Assembly: GCF_019710745.1 (NCBI RefSeq) | Contig: NZ_JAHKJW010000004.1 | Coordinates: forward strand, 62,001 to 126,000 | From: Streptomyces beigongshangae | GTDB lineage: Bacteria; Actinomycetota; Actinomycetes; Streptomycetales; Streptomycetaceae | Direction of reading: 5' to 3' | DNA length: 64,000 bases | Shown here: positions 26,945 through 35,360 of the stretch, in pieces | Numbering within the stretch: position 1 is the stretch's first letter | How the letters are laid out: every line of letters starts with the position of its first letter | The notes under the pieces: generated by a model | Told to the model about the DNA's origin: nothing | Database searches by the model: none | Seen by the model: the letters and a program-made list of their open reading frames with translations, nothing else | Position numbers and translations under genes: made by a program

Positions 26945-27053
26945 GCCTGTCCGCTATCCAACTTCCGGGTGAAACCTGTCAGTTAGCCCTCGTGTGCGGA
27001 GGGCGACGATCGGCTCAATGCGACCCTTGCCCGAAAGGCGAACAGGTCCTAGG

Positions 27054-27072
27054 TTAAGCGGCGCATTAAGCG
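27054..27072 (+). promoter_or_regulatory. TTAAGCG direct repeat upstream of small ORF
   Basis: TTAAGCG at 27054-27060 and 27066-27072, 12 bp apart, followed 15 bp later by the AT-rich TTTAATAC (27087-27094), the best -10-like element before the small ORF at 27128. The AT content is unusual for this genome. Confidence 0.4.
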
Positions 27073-27127
27073 CACGATGAAGCAGATTTAATACGCTGGC
27101 CTACGTTGACGATGCGAGGTTGTCGCC

Positions 27128-27241
27128 GTGTTCCGACGCATTGCCGCGCGTTACCTTCCGGGTCGTTTCATCGCGGCGTTCGGTGCTGCCGTGATCGCGG
27201 TCGCCACACTGGTGAGCGCGGCCAACGCGGTACCCCACTAG
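27128..27241 (+). CDS. 37-residue hydrophobic peptide, possible exported signal or small membrane protein
   Basis: GTG start, 38 codons with stop. The peptide has a basic start (FRRIAARYLPGRF), a hydrophobic core (IAAFGAAVIAVATLV) and SAANA before the last three residues VPH. This reads as a Sec signal peptide with an AxA-like cleavage site, leaving almost no mature protein, or as a small membrane protein. A weak GCGAGG ribosome site lies 9 bp upstream. It is divergent from the XRE-TPR regulator with operator-like repeats between them, so a peptide pheromone role is conceivable but is inference. Confidence 0.45.
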   Translation: MFRRIAARYLPGRFIAAFGAAVIAVATLVSAANAVPH

Positions 27242-27338
27242 ACACCGCACACCGCACACCGCACACCGCGCCCGCCCCGGTCCTCCCCGGGCCGGGGCAC
27301 GGGTGGTGCACAGGGACGGCCGTTAACCTGCGCCGACC

Positions 27339-28363
27339 ATGGAGAAGGTACGGCGCGGTGCGGGCGACGGGGCACGGGTGGTGGCCCGTGCGCCGGTGTA
27401 CGCGGTGGTCGGCGGAGGCGCGCTGATCGCCGTCGTCACCGTCGGGTCCGTGCTCGGGCCGTTGCCGGCGCTCGATCTCGCCACCCCCGCCGTGGCCGCC
27501 TGGTGGACCGTTGGCGGACCGTGTTCACGGCCGTCGTCGTGCAGGGCATCCCCTTCCTGCTGCTCGGCACGGTCGTGTCGATGGCGATCGGGGCGTTCGT
27601 GCCGGAGCGGGTCTTCCGGCGGGTCCTGCCGGAGAACCCGGCGCTCGCCGTGCCCGTCGCCGGAGCGGCCGGTGTGGTGCTGCCGGGGTGCGAGTGCGCG
27701 TCCGTACCCGTGGCGGACAGCCTGATGCGGCGCGGGGTCGCGCCGGCCGCCGCGCTCGCCTTCCTGCTGTCCGCGCCCGCCGTCAACCCGGTCGTCCTCG
27801 TCGCCACCTCGGTCGCCTTCCCGGGAGATCCGGCCATGGTCGGCGCGCGGCTCGTCGCCTCGCTCGCCACGGCCGTGGCGATGGGCTGGCTGTGGGTGCG
27901 GTTCGGCAAGGAGGAGTGGCTGCCGTCCGTACGGCGAGGGGGCGGACCCCCGGCCGCCGGGCGCGGCCGGCGGGGCTTCCGGGACGGGCTGCAGCACGAC
28001 TTCCTGCGCGCCGGCGGCTTCCTCGTGCTGGGGGCCGCCGCCGCGGCGACGTTCGGCATCGTGGTGCCGCGGTCCCTGCTCGACGTGTTCACCGGCGCGC
28101 CCTGGCTGTCGGTACTGCTGCTCGCCGTCCTCGCGGTCGTGCTGTGCGTGTGCTCCGAGACGGACGCCTTCGTGGCGGCCTCGCTCACCGGGTTCTCGCC
28201 CACGGCCCGGCTGGCCTTCATGGTCGTCGGGCCGATGGTCGACCTGAAGCTCGTCGCCCTGCAGGCGGGCACCTTCGGGCGGGCGTTCGCGGTGCGGTTC
28301 TCGTCCGTGACGTGGGTGGTGGCCGTGGTGAGCAGCGTGCTGGTCGGCGGGTGGCTGCTGTGA
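27339..28363 (+). pseudogene. DUF318-type permease, frameshifted
   Basis: Two frames together make one permease of about 340 residues. The first frame (from ATG 27339) gives an N-terminal helix and ends LATPAVAAWWTV; the second continues WRTVFTAVVVQGIPFLLLGTVVS, with PGCECASVPVAD and SETDAFVAASL, the signatures of the PF03773 (DUF318) permeases. The joint is at about 27511, and one inserted base would restore TVWRTVFT. No ribosome site precedes GTG 27503, so a separate shorter gene is unlikely. The cause may be a 1-base deletion, a sequencing error or programmed frameshifting. The partner gene downstream is also damaged. Confidence 0.7.
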
Positions 28364-28605
28364 ACCGCCACGTCCGGCTGCGCCCGCAGGGCGTACTGCT
28401 GCTCCTGTGCGGGGCGGCGCTGCTCAGGATCGCCCTGTTCGGCGAGCTGTACCTGCGCTATGTGAAGGAAGGGCTGCGCCCGTTGACGGTCACGGGAACC
28501 TGGCACCCCATGGGCGAGCCCGGCTCGGACACGGCCCGCCCGGTACCGGACGCCGTGACGGTGAAGAGGACCACGGCACCCTCGGACCCGTACGAGAAGC
28601 GCTGA
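28360..28605 (+). pseudogene. TIGR03943-family permease partner with internal deletion
   Basis: 81 residues. The start (GTG overlapping the permease TGA) and first 34 residues (RPQGVLLLLCGAALLRIALFGELYLRYVKEG) match the N-terminus of the roughly 250-residue TIGR03943 proteins always encoded after DUF318 permeases. The next residues, LTVTGTWHPMGEPGS, match the C-terminus of the same family. About 165 residues in between are missing, without loss of frame. The membrane helices and Cys-containing domain in the deleted part are gone, so the product is probably inactive. Confidence 0.65.
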
Positions 28606-28879
28606 GCCGCTGTCCGCGCAGTTCGACCGGGGCCCGTATGTCCCTGATTCCGGCTGTCCCTCTTCCGAAGCACGGGCAGTACAGCACGGGCAGTGCGCGG
28701 GGCACCGCCCGGTTCGACTCCGGGTGGACCGGTGATGTGTCTGTGTACGCCCCCACACCGGTGATGTTCGCCTAGTGCGCCAGGGTCCGGTGGATCGGTA
28801 GTTGTTGCCGATGCCGGTGGGAGCGGCTGCATGTCACCTTGACGCATCGGGTGGGACGACATGGTCAAGGGGAACGCGT
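28606..28879. other. Intergenic region left of the DUF4157 gene
   Basis: 274 bp. It holds a tRNA T-arm-like stem-loop (CCCGG-TTCGACT-CCGGG, 28708-28724) without the rest of a tRNA and a 10-bp direct repeat ACCGGTGATG (28728 and 28757). A 45-codon frame from 28638 has no support. The promoter of the next gene should lie after 28780. Confidence 0.5.
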
Positions 28880-31504
28880 ATGACGTCAGCCGAGAAGGAG
28901 AACAAGCGGTCGGGCGGGCGTCAGCGGACTTCCGCGCGGACGACGGGTGCGGCATACCGGGCCGGTCTGCCCAGACTGCAGCGAAGCGCCGGCAATGCCG
29001 CGATGACGACCTGGCTGCAGCGTTCCGGCATGGCGCCTACGCCGCGGCCGGGCCGGGACGATCACCAGCATGCCGCCGGCTGCGGACACGACGGTCCCGA
29101 TGCGGGCAGCGGGGCGACGTGGTCGGGGGCCGGTACGCGAGCTGACGTCCGGACCGGCACCGCGAGGCGCCCGGGCCCGGCAGCCCTGGGAGCGGCAGGT
29201 GTCACCGCATTGCAGCGGAGTGTCGGCAATGACGCGGTCGGCAAGATGATCGGTCGCTTTGCCGGTGCCCCGGTCGGCACGGAGAAGGGGACGGAGGAGC
29301 GCGAAAGGCATGAAGGGACTCCGGCCCCGTCTCTGAAGATCCACGATGTGCTCCGTTCTCCGGGCGATCTGATGGCTGCCGACCTGCGGCAGGAGATGGA
29401 GCAGCGCTTCGGCGGAGAAGATTTCGGATCCGTGCGGTTTCACACCGGGGGGCAGGCCGCCAGGTCGGCGGACGAACTCCAGGCGCAGGCATACACCGTG
29501 AAAAATCATGTGGTGTTCGGCAGAGGTTTCGAACGGAACAAACTGGTTGTCGCGCATGAGCTCGCGCATTACGTGGAGAACAGGAAGGGGGCCTCGTTCA
29601 AGTCCGTCCCTTACGGTGATGCCGTCTCCGTGTCCGAGCCGGACGGCCCGTCGGAGATTGCGGCGGACAGGAAGGCGCACCACGTCATGAGATCCCCCGT
29701 TTCGCCGGTCGAACGGCACGGGGCCGGTGATCGGAGTGTTTCCCACAAAGAGAGCAAGGAGGGCGAGGAGAGCAAGGAGGGCGAGGAGAGCAAGGAGGGC
29801 GAGGAGGGCAAGGGGAGTGCGGAGAGCAAGGGGAGTGCGGAGAGTTCAGGAAGCGGCGGCTTCTCGGACGTGCAGGCTCCGAGTGTGCAGCGAGCGCTCA
29901 AGGTGGGGGACCGGGATTTCACTGCGGAGTACAACAGTCTCACCTCCATGGCTCCGCCCGTGCAGCATCAGAACATTCTCATGAACCTCACGAACGAGGT
30001 GACTTACCATTTCAATACTTTTGCGTCGAGGGAATTTTCCGAGGATGAGCGTATAAAATTCGGCATGGAGGCGAACAGGATCGGATGGCAGTTGGCCAAG
30101 GTCATCGTTTCCCCTGTCGGCATGAAGAACACATACCATCCGGTTCTGAAAGGAATGGTCGGTAAGCATCCCGACTTCGGGGCCAAGAACCACGACATCC
30201 AGGTCAACAACTACACGGAGCTCGCCCGTAACCTGATGGGATGGGTGTACGCCAAGGAAGGCAGGCACAAGGAGAAACTGCATGCGCAGGCGATGCATCG
30301 CGACGAAAATCTGGACGTCTATCTCAACGTGCTCCTGAAGCGTATGTATCGGTACAGCAAGTCGGTCCAGGAGGCAAGGCGCATGGATGGCGCCGAGATC
30401 GAGGTGATGCAGTCCGAATTGCGTACCGGTCTTGCCCGTATAGAGTCGCAGCGCGTTGATGCGCGTGGTGTGCTCGACCCCGATGGGCAGGCCGGACGGC
30501 CGGTCGGATCTTATATCGCCCACTTCGACGGATCGATCAATCCGCAGTTCGCCGGCACTCATCTGGATGCCGGCATAGTGGCGAGCGGAGGACTGTACGC
30601 GGTGATGAAGGAGCCCGAGAACTACAGACTCCGCGAGAAGATGATAGTCCTGCACGATCTTTCCGAGTACTTCGGGCACAGTCGGCACACCCCTCCGACC
30701 AAGGGAAAGGGCGCGATCTCCGAGCCCAGCGCACGCGATCTCAGGAGTACTGCCGGTTTCGATCACCGCGGTCGCAGGGTGACCACGTTCGACCGGGGGC
30801 AGAATCCTCTCCTGCATCCTGATGGCCAACCCAAACTGAACGAACGCGGTCAGCCGATGGAGCATCCGTCGACGCGGAACGAGAACTCGGACACCACCAG
30901 GCTGGCGCGCTTGAGCAACGTACCTGTGTGGGCGGGCCAGTCCTTCACGGCCGGCCGGATGTTCAAGATGGCGGAACAGAGCGGAGCGTCGCCGGAGGAG
31001 ATCACGGCGCTCGGCTGGGGAATCTTCGCGTTCTGGCGCACGGACTTCGACCACACCACCAGGTTCGCCTATCACACTCTGCATGAGGTGATGGACATCG
31101 CACAGAACTTCGGTGTTCCGTACGACATGGACTACCCGTACCAATCCTTCGACACTCTGGCCGTCGAGCGAGCGGAGCAGAAGGTGGCGAAAATTTCCGG
31201 CGAGGTCGGGTCGCTCGTCGTGCAGGCGAAACGCGGGGTCAGGGGGATGGAGAAACTCGCGCGTGACAGGTCTCGTGCGTGGACCGCCGAGGACGCAGAC
31301 CTCCTGGAGGGGTTCAAAGACGTCCAGAAACAGGCCGCAGAATTGAAGGACATGATCGGCCGGCGCGGTAGTTCATTCAAGAAGTGGGACACCCTCAGCA
31401 AGAAGGAATGCACTGTGCTCATCACCAGGACAATCGATGATCTCGGCGCCTGGCAGGACAGGATGGCGGACATCCAGAAGCTCCTTGCGCGGCTGGGCGG
31501 TTGA
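28880..31504 (+). CDS. DUF4157 (eCIS-type) protein with long unassigned C-terminal region
   Basis: 874 residues. The N-terminus carries two LQRSxGN motifs (residues 33-40 and 111-117) common in proteins linked to extracellular contractile injection systems. Residues about 155-235 are DUF4157: DLRQEMEQRFGGEDFGSVRFHTG...ARSADELQAQAYTVKNHVVFGRG...KLVVAHELAHYVENR, with the HELAH zincin motif at 226-230. A SKEGEE repeat linker (about 290-315) leads to a 530-residue region I do not recognise (LTNEVTYHFNTFASREF... FWRTDFDHTTRFAYHTLHEVMDIA). AAGGGGAAC precedes the ATG. GC content is clearly lower than that of the neighbours. No injection-system structural genes are in the window, so it looks like an orphan cargo or toxin-like protein. 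Confidence 0.75.
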   Translation: MTSAEKENKRSGGRQRTSARTTGAAYRAGLPRLQRSAGNAAMTTWLQRSGMAPTPRPGRDDHQHAAGCGHDGPDAGSGATWSGAGTRADVRTGTARRPGPAALGAAGVTALQRSVGNDAVGKMIGRFAGAPVGTEKGTEERERHEGTPAPSLKIHDVLRSPGDLMAADLRQEMEQRFGGEDFGSVRFHTGGQAARSADELQAQAYTVKNHVVFGRGFERNKLVVAHELAHYVENRKGASFKSVPYGDAVSVSEPDGPSEIAADRKAHHVMRSPVSPVERHGAGDRSVSHKESKEGEESKEGEESKEGEEGKGSAESKGSAESSGSGGFSDVQAPSVQRALKVGDRDFTAEYNSLTSMAPPVQHQNILMNLTNEVTYHFNTFASREFSEDERIKFGMEANRIGWQLAKVIVSPVGMKNTYHPVLKGMVGKHPDFGAKNHDIQVNNYTELARNLMGWVYAKEGRHKEKLHAQAMHRDENLDVYLNVLLKRMYRYSKSVQEARRMDGAEIEVMQSELRTGLARIESQRVDARGVLDPDGQAGRPVGSYIAHFDGSINPQFAGTHLDAGIVASGGLYAVMKEPENYRLREKMIVLHDLSEYFGHSRHTPPTKGKGAISEPSARDLRSTAGFDHRGRRVTTFDRGQNPLLHPDGQPKLNERGQPMEHPSTRNENSDTTRLARLSNVPVWAGQSFTAGRMFKMAEQSGASPEEITALGWGIFAFWRTDFDHTTRFAYHTLHEVMDIAQNFGVPYDMDYPYQSFDTLAVERAEQKVAKISGEVGSLVVQAKRGVRGMEKLARDRSRAWTAEDADLLEGFKDVQKQAAELKDMIGRRGSSFKKWDTLSKKECTVLITRTIDDLGAWQDRMADIQKLLARLGG
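29750..29805 (+). repeat. 18-bp coding repeat (ESKEGE)
   Basis: Three units of GAGAGCAAGGAGGGCGAG encoding the charged linker between the DUF4157 domain and the C-terminal region. Confidence 0.9.
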
Positions 31505-31637
31505 CGTCCGTGCGCGACGGGCTCCCGACGGCGCGAGGTGCTCGGCGGTAGGGCGGTAGGGCGGCAGTGCGGCCGGGCGGTCGTCGAGGAGCCGCCGGAC
31601 CCCGGAGCGGCTGCCCGGCTGCCCGCCGCTCCGCGGC

Positions 31638-31667
31638 ACGGTCCCGTCCGTCGGTGGACGGGACCGT
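31638..31667. terminator. Hairpin between DUF4157 gene and PBP-like gene
   Basis: Perfect 12-bp stem (ACGGTCCCGTCC and complement) with a 6-nt loop, in the 178-bp spacer between two convergent genes; suited to ending both transcripts. Confidence 0.75.
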
Positions 31668-31682
31668 CCGGGTGACCGGTGC

Positions 31683-33470
31683 CTACGGTCGTGGCGCGGC
31701 CGTGGGTTCCGGCGTGTTCGAGGGCGTGCCTCCGGGGGAGCCGGCCAGGCGCCACACCTCGCCCGCCTCCAGCGCGGCGTGCTCGTCGGGTTCGAGCCCG
31801 CCGGTGAGGCCCGCGACCCGGGCCGGCTTCCCGCCGCGCTCGGCGAACAGGGCGAGGGTGAGGGCGAGCCGGGGCGAGTACACGCTGTGCCAGACCGTCC
31901 GCGTGCCCGGCCCGCTGCCCGCGCCCGCCGAGTGACCGGCCGCCGGGCCCGACCGGGCGGCCCCGGCCGGCAGGAGGCCGCCGTCGGAGGCGTACGGCAG
32001 GCTCAGCAGGCCGGTGATCGCCGCCGCCTCCTTCCCGTGCATCGCCCTGTGCGTGTCGGGCCGCGCGGTGTGGACCGTACGGCCCGCCCTGGTGATCCTC
32101 GCGACGGTGTACGGGGCCGCGTACGTACCGTCGGCGGCCAGGGCGGCGTACGCCGAGTTCAGGCGCAGCGGCGTGGGGGCCGTCTCCTCGACCAGGTCCT
32201 CCAGCGGGCCGCCGAGCCGGGTGCCCTTGAGGAACGGGTCCAGGACCGTGCCCGCCTCGACCGCCCCGTCGACGGCGTCGTTGAACGGCTGGCGGGCGTA
32301 GTCCGCCCCGCCGTACAGCACCCGGACCGCACCGTCCCCGGGGACGGTCGCGACGACGGCGGTGTGCAGCCGGTCCCCCTCGCCGTGCTTGCCGTTCGCC
32401 GGCGTCCGCTCGCGCACCAGCTCCGCCGTCTCGTCCTGGAGGCCCAGGTCGAAGGTGGTGTGCACCTTGTAGCCGCCGCGGGCCAGCTCGTCCTGGCTGA
32501 TGCCGAGCCGGTCGGCGGCCTCGGCGGACGCCGCGTCGATCAGGTACTGGCGCCCGCCGTCCGTGTCGCCCGGCGGGTAGAAGCGGAAGGCCGGGAAGCG
32601 GGCGGCCGACCGCTCGCCGCGGCTGATGGCGCCGGAGTCCGCCATCGCGTCGAGCACCCACACCCAGCGCCGTTGCAGCGTCCCCGTCACCTTCGCGTCG
32701 GCGCCCGCCCGCTCGTAGTACGAGGGCAGGTTGACGATCGCCGCGAGGGCCGCGCCCTGGGAGACCGTCAGGTCCCGGGCGGCGACGCCGAAGTAGTTGC
32801 GCGCGGCCGACTCGACACCGGCGGCGCCGCGGCCGAAGTAGACGGTGTTGAGGTAGCCCTCCAGGATCTCGTCCTTGGACCTGGTGCGGTCCAGCTTGAC
32901 GGCGATCAGCGCCTCGTGCGCCTTGCGTTTCAGGGACTGCTCGGGGGTGAGCAGGGCGTTCTTCACATACTGCTGCGTGATCGTGGAGCCGCCCTGGCGG
33001 CCGCCGCCCGTCACGGCGGCGAGCGCGGCCCGCAGGATCGCGGAGGGGGCGACCCCGGAGTCCGTACGGAAGGAGCGGTTCTCCGCGGCGATCACGGCGT
33101 CCTGGACGTGCCGCGGGACCTGCCGCAGGGGGACGTCCTGGCGGTCGACGGGGCCGCGCCGCCCCAGGTACTCGCCCTCGGCGTCCACGAAGACCGTGCT
33201 CTGGCTGACGGTCTCCGGATGCGGCTCGGGAACGGGCGTCATCCGGTACGCGACGACGAGCGCGGCGCACGCCGTCAGGAACAGCGCCAGCAGGACGGCC
33301 AGGACGCGGCGCAGCCGACGGGCCCGGGTGCGCCGCAGCCGCAGGCGGATCCGCCGCAGCCGGGCGCCGGCACCGAGGAGTCGCAGCCGCAGCCGCAGCC
33401 GCAGACCAGCGCCGGTGCTGGTGCCGCTGCCGGTTCCGGTGCCGGGGAACAGTCGGTCGCGGGCGCTCAT
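31683..33470 (-). CDS. Class A PBP-like peptidoglycan glycosyltransferase, transpeptidase motifs missing
   Basis: 595 residues: an Arg/Leu-rich basic cytoplasmic start (RLRLRLRLL), one membrane anchor (about 56-76), a GT51 glycosyltransferase domain with the catalytic AAENRSF (Glu 130) and GGSTITQQYVKN (160-171), EILEGYLNTVYFG, then a transpeptidase-like domain. Where active enzymes have the SxxK nucleophile (GSTFKP) this protein has GTVLDPF (407-413), and no SxN or KTG triad is visible. It should therefore polymerise glycan but not cross-link. The start overlaps the stop of the sigma-like gene by 4 bp, so the two are coupled. Confidence 0.85.
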   Translation of the reverse strand: MSARDRLFPGTGTGSGTSTGAGLRLRLRLRLLGAGARLRRIRLRLRRTRARRLRRVLAVLLALFLTACAALVVAYRMTPVPEPHPETVSQSTVFVDAEGEYLGRRGPVDRQDVPLRQVPRHVQDAVIAAENRSFRTDSGVAPSAILRAALAAVTGGGRQGGSTITQQYVKNALLTPEQSLKRKAHEALIAVKLDRTRSKDEILEGYLNTVYFGRGAAGVESAARNYFGVAARDLTVSQGAALAAIVNLPSYYERAGADAKVTGTLQRRWVWVLDAMADSGAISRGERSAARFPAFRFYPPGDTDGGRQYLIDAASAEAADRLGISQDELARGGYKVHTTFDLGLQDETAELVRERTPANGKHGEGDRLHTAVVATVPGDGAVRVLYGGADYARQPFNDAVDGAVEAGTVLDPFLKGTRLGGPLEDLVEETAPTPLRLNSAYAALAADGTYAAPYTVARITRAGRTVHTARPDTHRAMHGKEAAAITGLLSLPYASDGGLLPAGAARSGPAAGHSAGAGSGPGTRTVWHSVYSPRLALTLALFAERGGKPARVAGLTGGLEPDEHAALEAGEVWRLAGSPGGTPSNTPEPTAAPRP

Positions 33471-34684
33471 GAAGGGGTGTCCGTTCGTATGACGGCGTCC
33501 GTCCGCGCGAGGAGCTTCCCGGCGGCGTCGTAGGCCCGCACGGTGAGGTCCTGCGACGACACGCCGGAGCCGCCGAGCTGTGTGTCCAGGTACCAGGCCG
33601 ACCAGCCGGGGGAGCCCGCCAGGGTGAGGACGCGCGCGACGGACGTGCCGTCGGACGTGCCGTCGGACACGGTGAGTTCGACGCGGGCCGCCTCACGGGT
33701 GCCCCGGTGGACGCCGGAGAGGAAGAGCCGTTTCCCGGACGTGGGGTCGGCCCAGGCGGTCAGCAGGGAGCCGTCGCCCTTCTTCCCCTCGCCGTCACCC
33801 TCGTCCGCGTCGCGGAACCGGTTCGGCCGTCCCTCGGCGGACCAGTGCGTGCCGTCCTTGGAGAGCCAGAACTGCACACCCGGCGCGGCGGCGACACGCT
33901 CCCCGGGCGTGACGACGCGGACCGCCGTCCCCGCCACGGAGACCGGGGCGCCGCCGGAACCGGAGCCCGTGCCGCGGACGGCCCCCACGACCAGCGGCAC
34001 CAGGAGCAGGGCCCCCGCCGAGGTCAGCGCCGCCGTGGTGAGCCGGCGCCGCCTGCGGCGCGTGCGGCCGGCCTGCTCGATGGCGGACAGCGGAACGGGC
34101 CCGGCCGCGGACGGACCTCCGGGCTGCGGACCTCCGAACTGCGGGCTTCCGGCGGGACGGCTCTCGCGGTACGCCGCATGGGCGCGCAGGGCCTTCTCGG
34201 CGCGGCGCTCGACCGCCTTGACCGCTCCGGGCGAGGAGCCGAGGAGGGCGGCGACCTCACGGCGGGTCAGACCGTCCCAGTGCCGCAGCACGGCCACGGC
34301 CCGCCGCCGGGGCGGCAGACCGGCCAGCACCTCCGTGAGCGGGTCGAGCGGGTCGGGCACGTACGGCCACGGCGTGCGCCGGGCGTGGGAGCCGCTGCCG
34401 AACCCGGTGCCGAATCCGCTGCCGAATCCGCTGCCGAACCTGGCGCCGAATCCCGTGCCGGAGCGGCCGGGCAGCCTCGGCCGCCATCGCAGGAAGCCCC
34501 GTACCAGGGCCCGCCGGACGTAGAACTCCGCGTCGTCGCCCGGCACCCCGCGCCGCGCGTACACCTCCGCCAGCGCCGCTCTCGCGCGTCTGTCCGCGTC
34601 GGCGGAGTTCCCCGTGAGCAGCCGGGCGGTACGCGTGAGCCGGGGCCAGTACTCCCCGGCGCGGGCGGTGAAGTCGTCATCCAT
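33467..34684 (-). CDS. Membrane-anchored sigma-70-like protein with extracytoplasmic domain
   Basis: 405 residues. Residues 5-70 resemble a degenerate SigE-family region 2 (YWPRLTRTARLLTGNSADADRRARAALAEVYARRG... EFYVRRALVRGFLRWR). Residues 118-168 are region 4 (LAGLPPRRRAVAVLRHWDGLTRREVAALLGSSPGAVKAVERR). Between them is a Phe-Gly repeat (79-98). After a basic RRRRRR stretch one membrane helix (about 215-236) leads to a 165-residue outside domain. A sigma-like DNA-binding part tethered to the membrane is unusual. It is coupled to the PBP gene and divergent from a normal ECF sigma gene, so an envelope-stress role is inferred. Confidence 0.8.
   Translation of the reverse strand: MDDDFTARAGEYWPRLTRTARLLTGNSADADRRARAALAEVYARRGVPGDDAEFYVRRALVRGFLRWRPRLPGRSGTGFGARFGSGFGSGFGTGFGSGSHARRTPWPYVPDPLDPLTEVLAGLPPRRRAVAVLRHWDGLTRREVAALLGSSPGAVKAVERRAEKALRAHAAYRESRPAGSPQFGGPQPGGPSAAGPVPLSAIEQAGRTRRRRRRLTTAALTSAGALLLVPLVVGAVRGTGSGSGGAPVSVAGTAVRVVTPGERVAAAPGVQFWLSKDGTHWSAEGRPNRFRDADEGDGEGKKGDGSLLTAWADPTSGKRLFLSGVHRGTREAARVELTVSDGTSDGTSVARVLTLAGSPGWSAWYLDTQLGGSGVSSQDLTVRAYDAAGKLLARTDAVIRTDTPS
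34400..34459 (-). repeat. 12-bp coding repeat (Phe-Gly-Ser-Gly)
   Basis: Five 12-bp units related to GAATCCGCTGCC (plus-strand reading) that encode the FGSG repeat joining regions 2 and 4 of the sigma-like protein. Confidence 0.9.
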
Positions 34685-34850
34685 GGTCAGTCGAGCGCGA
34701 CGGTGCGCGCCACTCCCTCCGGATCGGCCCTGCGCGGTGCTTGTGCTTCGATGTACGCGACCCAAGTGACGTACGGGACCTGTACGCACGACAGAGGCAG
34801 CCGGGTTGCACGGGACTTCCGGGAACAGCGGCAGGGGGTGTGACGGGGGT

Positions 34851-35360
34851 ATGACCGAGGACGAGTTCGACGGCTTCTACGCTGCCGCGTTCCCTCGGCT
34901 GACCGGGCAGCTCTACGCCTTCACCGGTGACCACGGCGAGGCGCAGGACGTCGTCCAGGAGGCGTTCGTGCGGGCCTGGGACCGCCGGCGCGAGTTCCTC
35001 GCCGACGGGGCGCCCGAGGCGTGGATACGTACGGTGGCGATGCGGCTCGCGGTCAGCCGCTGGCGCCGGGCCCGGCGCTGGCTGGAACTGGTGCGCCGCA
35101 ACCCGCCGCCGGAGCACACGCCGGGACCGGGCCCGGAACGGGCCGCGCTCGTCGCGGCGCTGCGGGAACTGCCCGAGGCGCAGCGCATGGCCGTCGTTCT
35201 GCACCATCTGTGCGACTTGAGTGTCGAACAGGTAGCCTCCGAAACCGGTGCGCCCACAGGGACGGTCAAGGCCAGGCTCTCCCGTGGCCGCGCGGCACTG
35301 GCACAGCGGCTCGGCGAGTCCGGCGAACTGGGTGAGAGGGAGGACGACCGTGTCCGATGA
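34851..35360 (+). CDS. ECF sigma factor (SigE/RpoE family)
   Basis: 169 residues: region 2 FYAAAFPRLTGQLYAFTGDHGEAQDVVQEAFVRAWDRR and region 4 LRELPEAQRMAVVLHHLCDLSVEQVASETGAPTGTVKARLSRGR are complete and well conserved. It directs RNA polymerase to promoters in response to an envelope or extracellular signal. The ATG at 34851 follows a GGGGGT sequence. The downstream membrane protein gene overlaps it and probably encodes its anti-sigma factor. It is divergent from the membrane-anchored sigma-like gene. Confidence 0.92.
   Translation: MTEDEFDGFYAAAFPRLTGQLYAFTGDHGEAQDVVQEAFVRAWDRRREFLADGAPEAWIRTVAMRLAVSRWRRARRWLELVRRNPPPEHTPGPGPERAALVAALRELPEAQRMAVVLHHLCDLSVEQVASETGAPTGTVKARLSRGRAALAQRLGESGELGEREDDRVR

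Noticed and set aside
28708..28724. Possible tRNA gene
   Set aside because: Only a T-arm is present. No matching acceptor stem, D-arm or anticodon arm was found within 80 bp upstream.
28638..28775. 45-residue ORF beginning MSLIPAVPLPKHG
   Set aside because: No ribosome site and no resemblance to a family; lies in a decayed region.
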